Below, piece after piece: positions 5,763 to 5,827 of a DNA stretch of 5,827 nucleotides. Where the stretch lies: positions 1 through 5,827 of the forward strand of contig JAHIYT010000178.1 of assembly GCA_018814945.1 (NCBI GenBank), read 5' to 3'. The notes below the pieces were generated by a model. The model ran no database searches. It had not been told where the DNA came from and worked only from the letters and a program-made list of their open reading frames with translations. Position numbers and translations under genes: made by a program. The stretch's first letter is position 1. Each line of letters begins with the position of its first letter. Source of the stretch: Patescibacteria group bacterium. GTDB lineage: Bacteria > Patescibacteriota > Gracilibacteria > UM-FILTER-43-11.

Positions 5763-5827
5763 AATCATATTTGCCCCAATAGAAAAAAATCTATACACTT
5801 ACTATTGTAATAATTAACTTAATAACT

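Noticed and set aside
5777..5807. Inverted repeat CAATAG...CTATTG after the transporter gene
   Set aside because: Only 6 bp, with a 19-nt loop and no T-run; likely chance in AT-rich sequence and not a convincing terminator.
1..5827. Alternative genetic code with UGA as glycine (Gracilibacteria/Absconditabacteria)
   Set aside because: No in-frame TGA occurs in any of the six genes, and conserved glycines in GroEL use GGN codons. All stops are TAA or TAG, so reassignment is not proven absent, but nothing requires it.
1..5827. tRNA or rRNA genes, CRISPR arrays, insertion sequences
   Set aside because: No cloverleaf, no regularly spaced repeats, no transposase and no terminal repeats or target-site duplications were found, including around the GC-richer 1505-2015 segment.

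Overview
The window reads as a chromosomal segment of a low-GC bacterium, probably a Candidate Phyla Radiation (Patescibacteria) member such as the Peregrinibacteria/Gracilibacteria group. That placement is inference. It rests on a DUF3352-like protein, a compact CIRCE-controlled groES-groEL pair, an AT-rich background and plus-strand genes without Shine-Dalgarno sequences. All coding regions read through with the standard bacterial code and end in TAA or TAG; none needs UGA as a sense codon.

Layout. (1) Positions 2-1504 hold the 3' part of a plus-strand gene for a DUF3352-like protein, whose start lies outside the window. (2) A probably bidirectional intrinsic terminator (1506-1552) separates it from a convergent minus-strand gene of 122 codons (1580-1948). 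I do not recognise this gene. It is richer in GC than its neighbours, has a strong Shine-Dalgarno sequence, and has a leader with two predicted hairpins. (3) The divergent region 1949-2208 holds that leader, a 16-bp palindrome of unknown role (2074-2089), an extended -10 promoter (2128-2155) and a CIRCE operator (2157-2187). (4) groES (2209-2499) and groEL (2654-4318) are co-oriented, with an 11-bp inverted repeat in the 154-bp gap between them. A near-perfect terminator follows groEL (4334-4376). (5) A weak promoter candidate precedes a two-gene unit: a very acidic 125-residue protein of unknown function (4442-4819) and, 19 bp later, an AEC-family membrane transporter (4839-5762). The last 65 bp (5763-5827) are AT-rich and show nothing I can support.

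How it works together. groES and groEL encode the chaperonin machine and are very likely repressed by HrcA through CIRCE, which overlaps the predicted transcription start. The acidic protein and transporter look like a small separate operon. The minus-strand gene is the odd element: its composition, translation signal and structured leader all differ from the surrounding genes. It is the best candidate here for something undescribed, but its function cannot be named from sequence alone.
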